Source of the DNA: Oscarella lobularis
Taxonomy: Eukaryota > Porifera > Homoscleromorpha > Homosclerophorida > Oscarellidae
NCBI RefSeq assembly: GCF_947507565.1
Contig: NC_089191.1
Coordinates: 1,116,001 to 1,180,000 of the forward strand
DNA length: 64,000 nucleotides
Direction: 5' to 3'
Positions within the stretch are counted from its first letter, which is position 1, and every line of letters begins with the position of its first letter. Below, piece by piece: positions 19,831 through 32,100 of this stretch. The notes under the pieces were generated by a model that worked only from the letters and a program-made list of their open reading frames with translations, did no database searches and was not told the DNA's origin. A program made the position numbers and the translations under genes.

Positions 19831-20577
19831 ATTCTTCGTAAGGCGGACACCTAGTCATGATTTCCCAAAAAACAATGCCGAAGCTAAAAGGTCAATAAAG
19901 GTAGGACACTAAGAACCCCAATCATACCTATACACATCTGCAGGTGTACCGTAGGCTTGTTTTAAAAGAATTTCCGGAGCGCACCAATACAACGTTCCTA
20001 TGTGCCACACCGTCATGCAATTCTCCGGCAAAAGGTCTTCCTCAAGAAGTTTGCCTGAACTTCCGTTTTCACTGTTGCTTGCAGAACGTCTTTTCTTTGG
20101 ACGAAGAGGTTCTCCTTCCTGAATCAACAATTTTGCGCATCCAAAATCAGCGACTTTGACGACCCAGTTTTTATCTACTAGCAGGTTTGCGGTTTTCAAA
20201 TCGCGGTGATTTCTTGGGCGCTTCAAATTGTGGAGATATTCCATTCCAAGCGAAACATCAAAAGCAAACTGACATTTTCTCCTGAAAGTGACAAGATTGG
20301 GAGAGCGGTAGAGAATGTTTCTTAGCGATCCTCTTTTGACGTATTCCAACACCAAGAACGGATCATTGGATTTTTCAAACCTACCAGCACCGAAAAATTT
20401 AACGATATTTTTGTGGCTCAGAAGAGACATCACTTCAATTTCTCGAATGAATTCGAGGAGAACTGTCTTGTCTATCTCTGCAATATCCATCTGCAAGTTT
20501 TTGACAGCAACGTATTTCATTCCTCGATACGTCGCTTTGTACACTTCGCTAAAGCCACCACGACAATCCCGATCGAT
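19829..20577 (-). pseudogene. TKL-type protein kinase fragment, truncated at both ends
   Basis: Two exons on the minus strand (19928-20577 and 19829-19883) joined by a 44-nt intron. The fragment begins inside the glycine-rich loop region (GGFSEVYKATYRG). It has the VAVK lysine, HRDLKTANLL catalytic loop, VADFGCAKL magnesium motif, GTLYWCAPEIL, and across the splice ADVYS|FGIVFWEIMTR. It stops after PPYEE at a TAG that lies on the boundary of the adjoining segmental duplication (GGCGGCTGCT). The last kinase subdomains and the start of the N-lobe are absent. The catalytic core residues themselves are intact, so the loss is by truncation. Serine/threonine TKL affinity is suggested by the APE region. 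Confidence 0.8.
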
Positions 20578-21377
20578 TCATAATCAAATACTTAAAATGA
20601 TAGAGAACCTACGTGATGCATTGAAGCTTGCTGTAGACTCTGACGTCCGCAACGCTCTGGTGAAGACCCTCGATCATTATAAATCGCAGGAGTTTTAATT
20701 AATAAATACGCTTATTGTGGGCCATGCAATTCCCTCCCTTTCCTTCCTTCCCTCTCCATGCAGCGTTTTGAACTGGAGTGCCAGCGTACGTTGCCAGCTC
20801 ACGTACAAACACGTATGGTCACAAAGACAATGAACGAATTTCTTGGTCAGAGTAGTCGAGACGTCGTCCGTGGCGTTGCTACTATTGCCGTCGCACGTGA
20901 TCGACGCTCTCGAGTCCCTGGCTGGTCGTCCACGCTTGAGGGGAGAGGGATCGAGAAGACGTCGGCGCTTTTTCTCGCTCGATCGTTACCCCAGACGAGC
21001 GCGAGGCCCGTTCCGTGCCATCGGTAGATTTGGAAGAAACATATGATGACGATGACGATGACGAGCGAGACGACGGGAAGGAGAAAATTCGGCTGTCGAT
21101 TCGGCGAGCTTTTTCGGCTTCTTCTTCTTCCTGACGTTTTACTGATATCTCGAATTCTTTTTGTGGCTACGCTATTTGGTACGAGGAAGCACGTACGCTA
21201 GAAGGACACGGAGAAGACCCTGGAGAATACGACGAGTTTTTCCGCGCGCTAAAACCTGACCAAAAATTAGTGAGTAAATGAACGTTCAAGTTACGCTACA
21301 CATAACGCATTAGTGATAAAGCAGACGAAACAAATAAACGTGGAACAGACACACGAACTGCCTTTTTGCTGAGGACT
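20578..21377. other. Intergenic region with weak coding hints
   Basis: A plus-strand frame at 20597-20698 gives a helical MIENLRDALKLAVDSDVRN segment with a stop. Another at about 21170-21270 (IWYEEARTLEGHGEDPGEYDEFF) ends at a good donor, TTA|GTGAGT. An acidic (GATGAC)n run lies at 21043-21062. These could be exon remnants of a lost plus-strand gene, but no joinable model was found and no family was recognised. Confidence 0.35.
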
Positions 21378-23180
21378 TCACTTTTTCTTGTCCTTGAACG
21401 CAATAATGACAGCCAGTGCCACAAATACGATCACGCCAATCATAGCGAGCGTGCTCACTTCCCATTCATGCAGACAGGTTTGCTGAGAAACTAATGAATT
21501 ATCTTTAGCAATTTCTTCTACGCTGTGGATTTTGTCTGATTTCTGACCAATCGCAGCGGAATAATAATGCGCAGTATGTAATTGATACGAACCCACAACG
21601 GGGCACGTCACCCCATCCACGCCGCATACACCAATCAAACAGTCGGTCTTCGGATGACACTCTCCTGCGACAGCGTATAAAAAAATCGTTCGCTCTTCTA
21701 CGCGGTTATATATAGACTACCGACCTGGCGACGATTCAAAAGCGACTCTGACACGAGACGATGATATGGGTTTTGTATTTCCCGTAAAGACGATCGTGAG
21801 CGTGTCGGCGCTCTGCCACAGGCCAAAATGACCGACGTTTGCTAACTCGGTTGGATAAATGGTAAGAATTTGACGGAGGTCAGTTTCTTGCGTTACAGCG
21901 GGCTGATTCGTTTTGTTCGAAAACGTCACGTTCACATGACGACCTTGTTCCATATGACTCGCGGAGAAATTCAAACCGATCACTGACAATCGATCACCCT
22001 GAAAGAGTTATTGCGTTATTTCAATAATAGACAAGAAAATGAGCTCGGCACCTTCACTGTCTTGAAAGTCTGCGTATCGCGTCTGCCTCTCCCAAATCCA
22101 GGCCTGCTTGTCACACAAGCACTGGCAGTCACAAATGTTGGAGTGTGATCGTTCACGGTGTGAATGACGATTTCTATCATGATCGTTGTCACAGCTGGAG
22201 GGTGTCCTGTGTCGCATATCCTCATGACAACCTATGAAGAATCAACCAAACGAGTGACGAAACGCGCAAACAGCGTCTCATTTGAAGACATACGTATCTC
22301 TTGAGTGGCACTGTTTCGTTGACAAACATTGTCGGTTCGTCCTCTTGATTGAAATAAAACAGGCGCCGAGCTAAGTCTAGCAGGACCTAATTCTGAAGAA
22401 TAGTACCGGAAATATCGCTAGCCCATTTAGTTACCGGCATATTGACATTTCCCTCGAATTTCAGCGTCTTCAAAGAATCGCCCACTATCATCTAAGAGCA
22501 AATGAAGAAAATGTCAATGCCCAGTCAGAAATTCTGCTCCTCGTACAGTCAGTCCTTCAGGAAGGTCTTTGATAAGAAACAGGTATTCTAGATCGTCAAG
22601 AAAACCCGGCGGATCCGACCTATGAGGAAAGAAGCTCTATCTACCTCTTTTGCATACTAGAGCGGTTAAGTACATTAGAGTAAATTCGACTCTCTTGATT
22701 AGATGATTTTCCGCGTCCGTCGCAATCAATCGATGAGGTGACGGAACGACGTACACTCCTTGCTGTTGTCCTTCTGTGAAATGCACTTGGGCTGCAGCGC
22801 CAAGGTTGAGGCGAATAGCGTCATTCGTGCTTTCGACTTGAATCGTTATATTGACCTGTTCGGACAAAGCATCCTTATCGTCTTTGACAGTGCAAATCAG
22901 TGACCGGTTTCCGATCGTCACTTCGTCTTTTTCATTCATATACTTCATAGAACGAACTGCCGTAAGGTATACGCTGACGTTTGCCAATCCAATCGCTTCC
23001 AAGCGGTACTGCGTTTGACCCAGTGATATGTATGTAAAATTTAGCCCATTTCCAGCGAGGTAGTCTTCGTCAATTTTCAATGTCTCATGGAAACTGTCAC
23101 GTAGTTCAGTAAAGTCACAACGGAGTCGAGTCATATTGACGCTGTCGATATCTCGCAATGTCGTCGTGCTAGGCGTCACT
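21378..23180 (-). other. PKHD1L1: PKHD1L1-like: cadherin-like juxtamembrane repeats, transmembrane helix and tail
   Basis: The exon at 22637-23179 has a bacterial-cadherin-like repeat (VHFTEGQQQGVYVVPSPHRL followed by IATDAENHLIKRVEFTL). The last exons contain a small Cys-rich segment (ECHPKTDCLIGVCGVDGVTC) and one hydrophobic helix (STLAMIGVIVFVALAVIIAF). The cytoplasmic tail is only about five residues, much shorter than in vertebrate fibrocystins. Confidence 0.75.
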
Positions 23181-26100
23181 TCGACAGGTGCACCGTCTTC
23201 CTTGAAAACGACCGTATAGCGACGTGCCGCTTTGGAGGGAAGAGCTTCCGGATCAGAACTGGGATGAAATTGGAGGACAGGACGGCTGATAATCTAGAGC
23301 AACGAAAGCGAAATGTTTTCTCGTCTACATCGAGCAAATTTAGATAGCCCTACATTGATCGACGAAAGAGCAACGAGAGGAACGCCGTTGAAATTCATTT
23401 CAAATCTTCCAGACTCTACCACATCTTCAAGCTGATGCATGGCTTCGGAGAGTGACAAGGTACCAGGCGGATCGTACGGAGTCGAGTCTAGTATTGTTGC
23501 CATGCAGACAATGCTTCCCTCGCGAGCGTCAAGATCCACGACCCGGGAGGCGTGGATGTTGGCCGCCCTGGGTATTTCCGTCTGCAAGGCGTTCAAAAAT
23601 GCGTCGAGACCGTATTTTAGTACGGTCGATCTGAAGTCGCCTTGCAAAACAAAACTGATTGACGTCGAATCGAGCGAGTCGACGTCAGGAGCAACGACAG
23701 CGAATTTGTTTGTTTTTAGGATGTAACCACCGGGTTCAATATTGAGTTGAAGTTGAACTGCCTCAAGAGGACTGTCGATTCGAAGACCTGTAAAGTGGGC
23801 ATAACCCGAAGTAAATGATGCGGATGTTTGGCCTTCAAGGACAGCGCTATGAAACAGACAGAAAAGGTTTCCCTACTTAAATTTTCAAGTAATTGATACG
23901 TACCTGGCACTAGACGAATTTGCAATAGAAACGTTGCACGACCAAGGAACCGTCAAGCCCAAGTTTTCGACAGCATCGCCGTTGCTATCTTCAACCATAA
24001 CAGCAATGTACACCAAATGACTCGACTTTATCAATAAAAAATAAGATATAAAGTTCAACATAAAAAGATAGCAAACATCACCTTTCCATGAGGCTGATTC
24101 ATGACTTTTGCTCCAGCTGGTATCTGGAAGTTTAGCACAGAGAAATTTGCGGCGGGAGGCGCAACAACGGAACCAAGTGTCGGCACATCAGACTGGTCAA
24201 ACACGCTCTGCCCGTCGCCGAGAGTAAGGTTATCAAAGCCTGGTGGCACGACGGGAGCTGACGGAGGTGTAGGAACCTCAGCTGGAGCGACTGAAAACGA
24301 GACCAAGGATGCGTTGCCAAAATCAATCAACCCAGATTGCACCTAGCATATCACGAAAAATAGATGGCATCTCCGAAAGTGCCGTCGAAATGGTACCTGA
24401 TTAACTAAATCATTAGCAATTGAGTTTATGTTAGAAGCTGCTGCTGCCACATCTTGCCAATCAGACAAACTTTGCTGATACTGCGAAGAGGTCAGAAGAT
24501 AATCCGACGCAATGTCGTCAATGGGAGGAGCATCATCAGGCTATAAAGAAGAAAACCTCAATAGCGACTAACCTCAAGAAGCGTAATGCCTTACCTGAAA
24601 AAAGCCGGTAGGCAAGACGACGGGCACGACAGTATTATTATCCTTATAAAAAACAGAATGAAAATTTCAAGAAATTAATTCTAAACTCTGCAGCGTTTAC
24701 GGCGCTGTTGTCGTAGTCGTCAACCAGCCCTTGGCCGCCGTCGCTATCGATTTGTTCTGTAATGTTTGGGGCTTTCTCCTGCGTTATGTTCTGAGCAGGT
24801 TCGCTGCCAATTTCAAACGTGACGTCATATGTTTTCTGGCCGGCTCGCTTTCTGCGCACTAGAGTATCTTCAGCGATTACGTCGACAACGCGGATCATGC
24901 TCAGCGGTATCCTCAACACGAAGGCGAGATTTTGAACCAGGCTACTCGGATCAAAGAAGTTGTCGAGGCTGACGGCTAATTCGAAAGAGACTTGAACGAC
25001 GGGAGGAAGTATCACGTCAACAGGTTTGTCTCCTTTGACAATCTAAAGAAAACCAAATTGATGGAGCGCTATTGTAACAGTTACTACTGTGACGTGCGAA
25101 TATAGACATGTGCCGTCACTGCCACTTCGGGTAGATATCCATACCAAGTGAAGTACTTGACTGTTTCTATCAAAAAAATTGGCGCCGCTATGACTGGAAG
25201 CGAGTTTGGGAACAAATTGGGATTTCTCGGCACTTGTGAGAGCCTTGCCTTGCACGGCAAAATTCTCTGGCTCTAAAAAGATGCCGTCCTGCATAAACAC
25301 ACAAATATGAGTGTACGGAATGAAGTGAATCAGCCGCTAGTACCTTGTAAACGTCTTTGCGCCTAGGATTTTTGTACCAGATTGACAGTTTGATGCCTTC
25401 TCCGGGATGATCAGACGTCCCCTCGATGGCGTTCAGCAGATGAAAGCGGAAATGGCCTGGATTGGAGCCCGTAAACCACAGGTGATACTCCGTTCCCAGG
25501 GCGACGATCGTGTAGAAAGTCGATAGTCGCTTTAAACACGTGTAGTGCGTGCACCAACCTGAACATACGATAGAGCACAAAGGGACAATGTAGATAAACG
25601 CACCGTGATCCATCGGTCCGTTGAGCAAATCTGTATAGGGTCCGGTGCCAAGATCTCCTCCGTGCAATGCTATGGGCGAGATTCGTCTCGTTTCCGAGTC
25701 GGCGTCCATGCTCTCGACGATCAGCATCTGATGATTGATCTCTGAGCATCGATACGCATTCCACTCCTCTTCGAACTTGCACCCTCCTATAGGATTAGAA
25801 AAGTTTCTAAATAAGAATCTCGTTCAACCACCGTTTTTCGGAAAGATATCTCTGTCTATCACACCCATTCTCTCCCCGAGCAATGCCTCTACTCTGGACG
25901 ACGTCGCTCGCCTTGAGACGAGTTGTCGGATCGCTTTCGTCGTAAAGCATCGTTTCGGGAAGCCGATTGATGTAGTCGGCAAAGCGAAGTTCTGCCTGAG
26001 GAACAATAGATCCTCGTTTACCTCCAGTGGTTGTAACCAGCGTCCCGTCGAGGTCGTGCACAATAGAATGCTTCGGTCCGTCGCAATCCATGTCCACGCA

Positions 26101-29100
26101 ATCCTAGACAAAAAAGATAACACGCATCCATATTAGGAATAATATGACCGTCTCACTTCCTGAACGATCCACGCCGGATCGGGAGGATACATGTGTGCAA
26201 GTCGACTGCTAAGGACGTTGATCAGATTGGTCAATCGGAAATAATTCGGATGCATGGCGTCCGGCGACAGTTCGTTGTTTCCGATAGCAAACGCTTTTTT
26301 GCCGCACATGCTGGATTCGCTGACGAAATTCGCGAAGGTCGTGTCCGTGAAATTGACCAGGCCTCGAATAGCAGGATAACTTTTCGCTGTGCAAAAAAAG
26401 GCAAATATAAAATGCACCGCTGCGTTCAAAGTACTTACGTTTATGCCACGGTCCTGTGCCGTCCATCTTCCCTCTCTTTTTCGAAAACGTCGACATCATT
26501 ATGCCCAATTTGGCGGCGTCTGGTGTCGAGCAGACGCTTGGGCAGTGATTAGGCACCTGATCCATACACGGCTCCGCGTCCGTCGTTCCCACGATGAAAC
26601 TTCCATCGACTCTGACGCTTTTTCTCTCGAAGAAATGCTGCACCGGATCTGGCCCAAAAATGTTTAAGCAAAGTCCGGTGTGACCAACGGCCACCGCCAA
26701 CTCGCGGAAAGCGAGAGAGCTAGCCGTCCAGGCAAATACACCGTATTCCCACTGTCGAGCGGCAGTGAAGCCTCCCGCTCCGGTGCACGACTCGCTCAAG
26801 CCCATGACGACCAATCCTGTCATTCCGGTATGAGCAGAATTACCCCAAAACAAAGCCTAGACCATAAAAATATTCGCGTATACGACACTTTTCCTTTACG
26901 TCGTATACCTGACCGTCGCTAGGAGCAGCGCCGTCAACGCACGGTTCACCGGGATATATAAACCCGATTCTCTGATAGGCAGCAGCGACGTTGTCTCGTA
27001 TGATGTTTCCTGTTCCACTTATTTCAAAGGTCGCTGGGAAATCAACGGCGTGGTCATCAGCGGGACGGGCCACCTGAATACTCAACGTCCTCACGCCCAA
27101 ATTTCCCGTCACTTTGCTGTCATCCGCTCGAAGTTGGAAGGTAGGGCCAATCGATTGGTACACAACGTTATCGGAGAATTCAATTCCGTTCGTATTCAGC
27201 GCTCCAAACCCGGTATTGAATCCCGTGTGTATAGAGCTATGTCGTACGTACGAGCCGCCCATTCCCGATTTGCCGCTGAGAAAAACGACAGCGTATCGGG
27301 GATCCCGGTTGCTCGTGAACCCGCCTTGGCCGCAGTTCGAAAATTCGACGCCGTCAATGTAGGCTTTTCCGTATTGACGTAGCGGACCTTGAGGCAGAGC
27401 GCCGATGATTACTCGACAGCCAAAGCCGTGAACGGATATCGATGATTTATCGTCCTCGGCGCCGACGACGCGAACATTGCGAGAGAGAAGTCCAACTTCG
27501 GCGGCTAGTTTCTTGCTTTGCCAACGCGAGTGAGCGCTCGAGGCGTCGGCACCGCTCAGAAACGTCTCGACGTGGTGATCGAATTGAAGGGGTTTCGTCA
27601 GAGTGACTACGGCATCGACGACCGATTGAACGGTCACGATTTCCGTCTGCTCCGGATCGTACGTCGTCGACGTTACGACGAGCTGCTCGCCCGGTTTCCA
27701 ATCGGGAGACGCGTCCAAGTGCAGATCGGTGCTTCCGACCGTTGCAGTACGCTCGAGGTGCGTCCAATCAACGGTCCTCTGCGATCCGCGAAGAAATAGC
27801 TAAACGAGAAGAAAATATTCACTGAAAAGGCTAGCGATTCTAGTAAACGTGCCTCTCCGAATACGCCAATGGCTTTGGATCCAACGTTGAGATTGCGACC
27901 GTAACGAATTTCCTCTGTGTTTCTGTCGCCTTGCAGATTAATTGTCGCGCGGTGACTGAACGCGTTTTCTTTGTCTCCAACGTAAAATCTAGCGTTCGCT
28001 CCGAGAAGCAAAATCTAGCCAGAGAACAGAATATAGGACGACGATGGCTGACTGCAAGACGCGTCTCCTTACCCAGGTTGCATTGATGACGACGTCTTGT
28101 TGATCTTCGACTTGAAGTTTTCCAAGAATTTCAAGCTTGCTGACATTGACTTCCGGCACGTCCAAGTACATTTTCCATTTTTTCTCAATCACTACGTCGT
28201 CGCCGCTACTGGGCATCGCATTATTCGGCCAATGAGATGGATTACTCCATCGACGCCACGTCGATTCGTATTCTTCCTCTCCCCCAACGTCAGGTACAGG
28301 ACATCCGGACACAGGACACGGCTCTTTGGAAAATCTGTAGATTAGGTCAGATAGAGGTTGACTCTTCCCTTTGCCAGAAAGAATATACTCAACGGCCATA
28401 GTTTTGTTATCAAAATGCCATGATCTGGAAAGAGATTTCGTCTAGCAATTTTTCAACCGTTGCAAACTTACGTATGGTTGTCGGAGAAACGCAATCTTCT
28501 GCCTATGTCTTTCCTATTGTTTCCAACCTTGAAGTGATCAGGCTCCGTATCATACACCGCTTCAAGAATGACGGCGTCGTGCGGCTGAACGTTGTACAGG
28601 CTGGCGTTGAAGCTCGTTGCGTCCGTGTCCAGATGCGACGACAAGATGTACGCCAGAGTGTGACGGTTTTGGCTCGGAAATGTCAGCATGTACCCATATC
28701 TGTGAGTGAGACGACGACTCCGCCAGGGAACAAGCGAAGATCCGTGCTCGCTTTGAACAAGCACGCTTTTCCCCCAAAACGTTCTCTACGAAACATTGGT
28801 TAGTGAACAGCCTGCAAACCCGACTACCTAAATTCTCCTTTAACAAATTCCTGTTGATAACTTAACTTACCCACGGTTCTACTTGGTTCCAGGAAAAACG
28901 GAGAAGATCGACGTCTGATGTACACACAGATCCAGGTACTGCTTGATTCATGCTGAATTCCGGTCGGTGAGAGCACGAGTTGTTCGGAAGTAGACCGCTG
29001 GTCGGAGTGACCCAGTTGCCTTTCGCGCCTGACAAAGTGCCGTCTAAGTCGCGGAAAAGCACTTCGTGCTCCCATTGAAATCCAGCCTTGTGAAAGCGAG

Positions 29101-32100
29101 AGTTGTCCAAAAACGTGATGTTGTCAAACCAATACTGAAATCCTCCTTGGCGATATTCGCAGTGGGAGCACGCTCTCAAGCAACTTTGCTCATTGGAGTC
29201 AAATCGAGCGAACGTAACGTTAGACACGACTAGCAAACGCTGATTCGGCGTGCGAATTCCAGTCGTTTGGGGTCGACCTTGATTCGCAACAGTATGCGAA
29301 ATTATTAAAGTATCCTACATAATAACCAGATTCGATTCTACAAAACAAAACATTCTTTGTTGAACTGCACCTTTATACTTGGACCTCCCCACGTGCCGTG
29401 GGCTTCTTGTATTTCAATTCCGCTGTCTCGGTTGTCGGCAACTTTGAAGCCGACGATTTTAACGTGACCGATCTTAGAAAACTCGAGACCGTGAATTCCA
29501 TTAGAGTAGGTAACGAGATTCTCAAACACGGCATCGACGTCTCTTCCATTACAGCCAAACTCCTAAAATAAGCAAGGATTCGGTTGTAGCCTAAATCAGA
29601 GTTTTTCTGTACTTTCGGCGTATAACTCTCCCAAATACGTAGTCCAAATTCCGCATTGGTGTGAGCAACATTATCCCTAAAGACGCCCAAAGGAGTCTTA
29701 TTCGGACAAACGCTAGTCGTAGAAGAAGGACCAACCGGATAAGGATCGAGGTCATACCTAAAACAGCGGCAAAGCCGTTTGACTAAGGAAATGAAGCTTC
29801 TTTTCTAAGTTTACCAAAATCCGTAGGCTCGAGACCCGGCAGCAGCATTTCCTATTAGCGTATTATTCGGATTGGTAATCCAAAATGTAGCAGGAAGCTG
29901 GTCGGTATTCAGGAGGCTCGAAGAACCCTTTGTCACCAAACCGAGATTTCTTATGTAGTGATTTCCCGTTTCAATGCCGTCCTCCTAATGAAAAACACAC
30001 GGCTACCGTTTAGTACTACTACGACGACGGATTGCTGACGAGACGTACAATAAAAAACGTGTGCCCTTTGATGTTGTAAGCGACGTTTCCTTCGAAAAGC
30101 ATTTCGTGTACGCCGTGCGCTGTAATTGCGCGATTGTTCGAATGGTGAATGGCGCAGTGACGAACGTACGACCCATTCATCACGTCGCTAAGATGAAAGT
30201 GAACAGCGTATCGACCCAGCCGAAACGCTTGACCTCCTTGGCGAATCTCCACGTTCTCGAGCCTTCAGAAAAAAAAACCCGATAAATTCTCGCCTGTTTT
30301 ACAGCATCGTGGCTATTTTCGTACCTGATCGGAGTAGGGTCACTTCCGCCACGATGAATCATGATCTGCGATCCGTACTGATCTGCTCCCAACTCGTCGA
30401 GGCTGTCTCCCTCATAAAGAGAGCCTTGAACTATTACGTTGTGAGACAGCAGTCCAACCTCGGCTCTAAAGTCAAAAGCTCAAACCAGAAAATAGAATAG
30501 AAAACTATAATTACCTGATGTCAATGAATTGGCCATCTTCCAACACATCGGTGATTCCATAATGCGTAAAGTTAACGGAAACGTAAAGATGCAAGGTCTT
30601 TCCACCGTCAGACACACTCTCAATTGTAGCCGTCTCAGTTTCGTTTCCGTCCTTGGAAGTCGAAGCGATGACAATCACATTTCCCTTTTGCCAATCAACG
30701 GCATCCTATAAAAGAAGAAACACGTCTCAAAACACCTAAACTCTTTCTCGGGCGAGGCGTCTTTACTATTAAATAAAGACAAGACGTATTCTTCTGCACC
30801 GTCTGCGCCAAGCGAGTCCAAGTGATGTTAGTCGGCCGACCGTGAAGTTCGAGAAAGCCCCTGCGAAGGCCAAGAACTTTGGCGCCGTAAATCGGTATCT
30901 CGGGATCGCGAATATTGCCGTGAAGAGTGATTACAGCACGATGCATAAACGGCTCTTCCTCCGTCCCAATCTGCAGTCCTCCGCCGTTGATGAAAATGTA
31001 CTTGGCGTTCAAAAACAAGTCGGTCGAATCGTCAAATATCAGCTGCCCTTGCACGACAATAAGATTCAAAATTCCCGCCGGCGACGTGTCCAAGAGCACG
31101 GTCTGTCCTTCGGGTATGTGCACCGATTCGCCGTCGCCGGGAGGATCGTTGCCGCCCCAAGTAAAACGACTCGACCACCGATCGACGTACTCATACGCCG
31201 ACGCGAGCGTTCCGTTCCCGGTTAGGAGGCTGACGGCCGCTCCCTTTCCGCCAACGACGACAACGACGTACGTCTTGACCGTTCCTTGATGAGCTCCACT
31301 ACGACAGGTGATCAGCGAATCGTTGCTGGATTTTATATCGCAAGGAACCCCGTCGATAGAAACAAGTAGTCCTTCTGTGATATTAGCAAGTCCGCTTCCA
31401 GTTACGGAGACTGTAGTACCGCCGCCGGTGCCGCCTCTTCTCGGCGACACGCTCGATACAATCGGCGTTGCGGCGGCACTGTACGTCAGCGGACTAGCGC
31501 CGACGGCGTTTAATTTTCCGGACGGTCCGGTAACATGCACCGCGACGTCGCACGAAGTGTTGGTCAAATCAGATGGCGACATTGCCGCCGATTCGCCGTC
31601 GGCCGGCGGAACGGTACACACAATCGCGTCGTAGGAAGACGACTGCACGTAGCAGGTTCGTCCGCATATCGAAACTCCGAAAGTGACGCCGTAGTCGATG
31701 CCGCCGAGCGCCGTTCGATTGCCCATGACGTCTAATGTCAGCGGCGAGACGCTCGCGTCGACGGCGGAAAACTGGTTGAGAAGCGAATCGCTCGACTGAG
31801 AGCCAACGTCGTCGACAAAACCGACGCCGGTTAATGTTAAATTAACGCCGCCGCCGAGGCTGAACGTGACCGGAGATGCACTGGCTAGATTCAGTCTGTA
31901 GGCTACGTCGCGCGTCGCTGAAAATCCGTATTCTAGATTGTTGACGAGAAGTCGATACGTCAGGCCAGCCACCCTCTGTTTGATCTCACATTGAATGGCA
32001 TTGTCGGAGGCAGTGATAATCGGGCATAGCTGAGCTGTAGGAAGAGCATCGAGCACCGTTTCAGCTCCACTCTGACGAATAACATAAACCGACGCATTTG

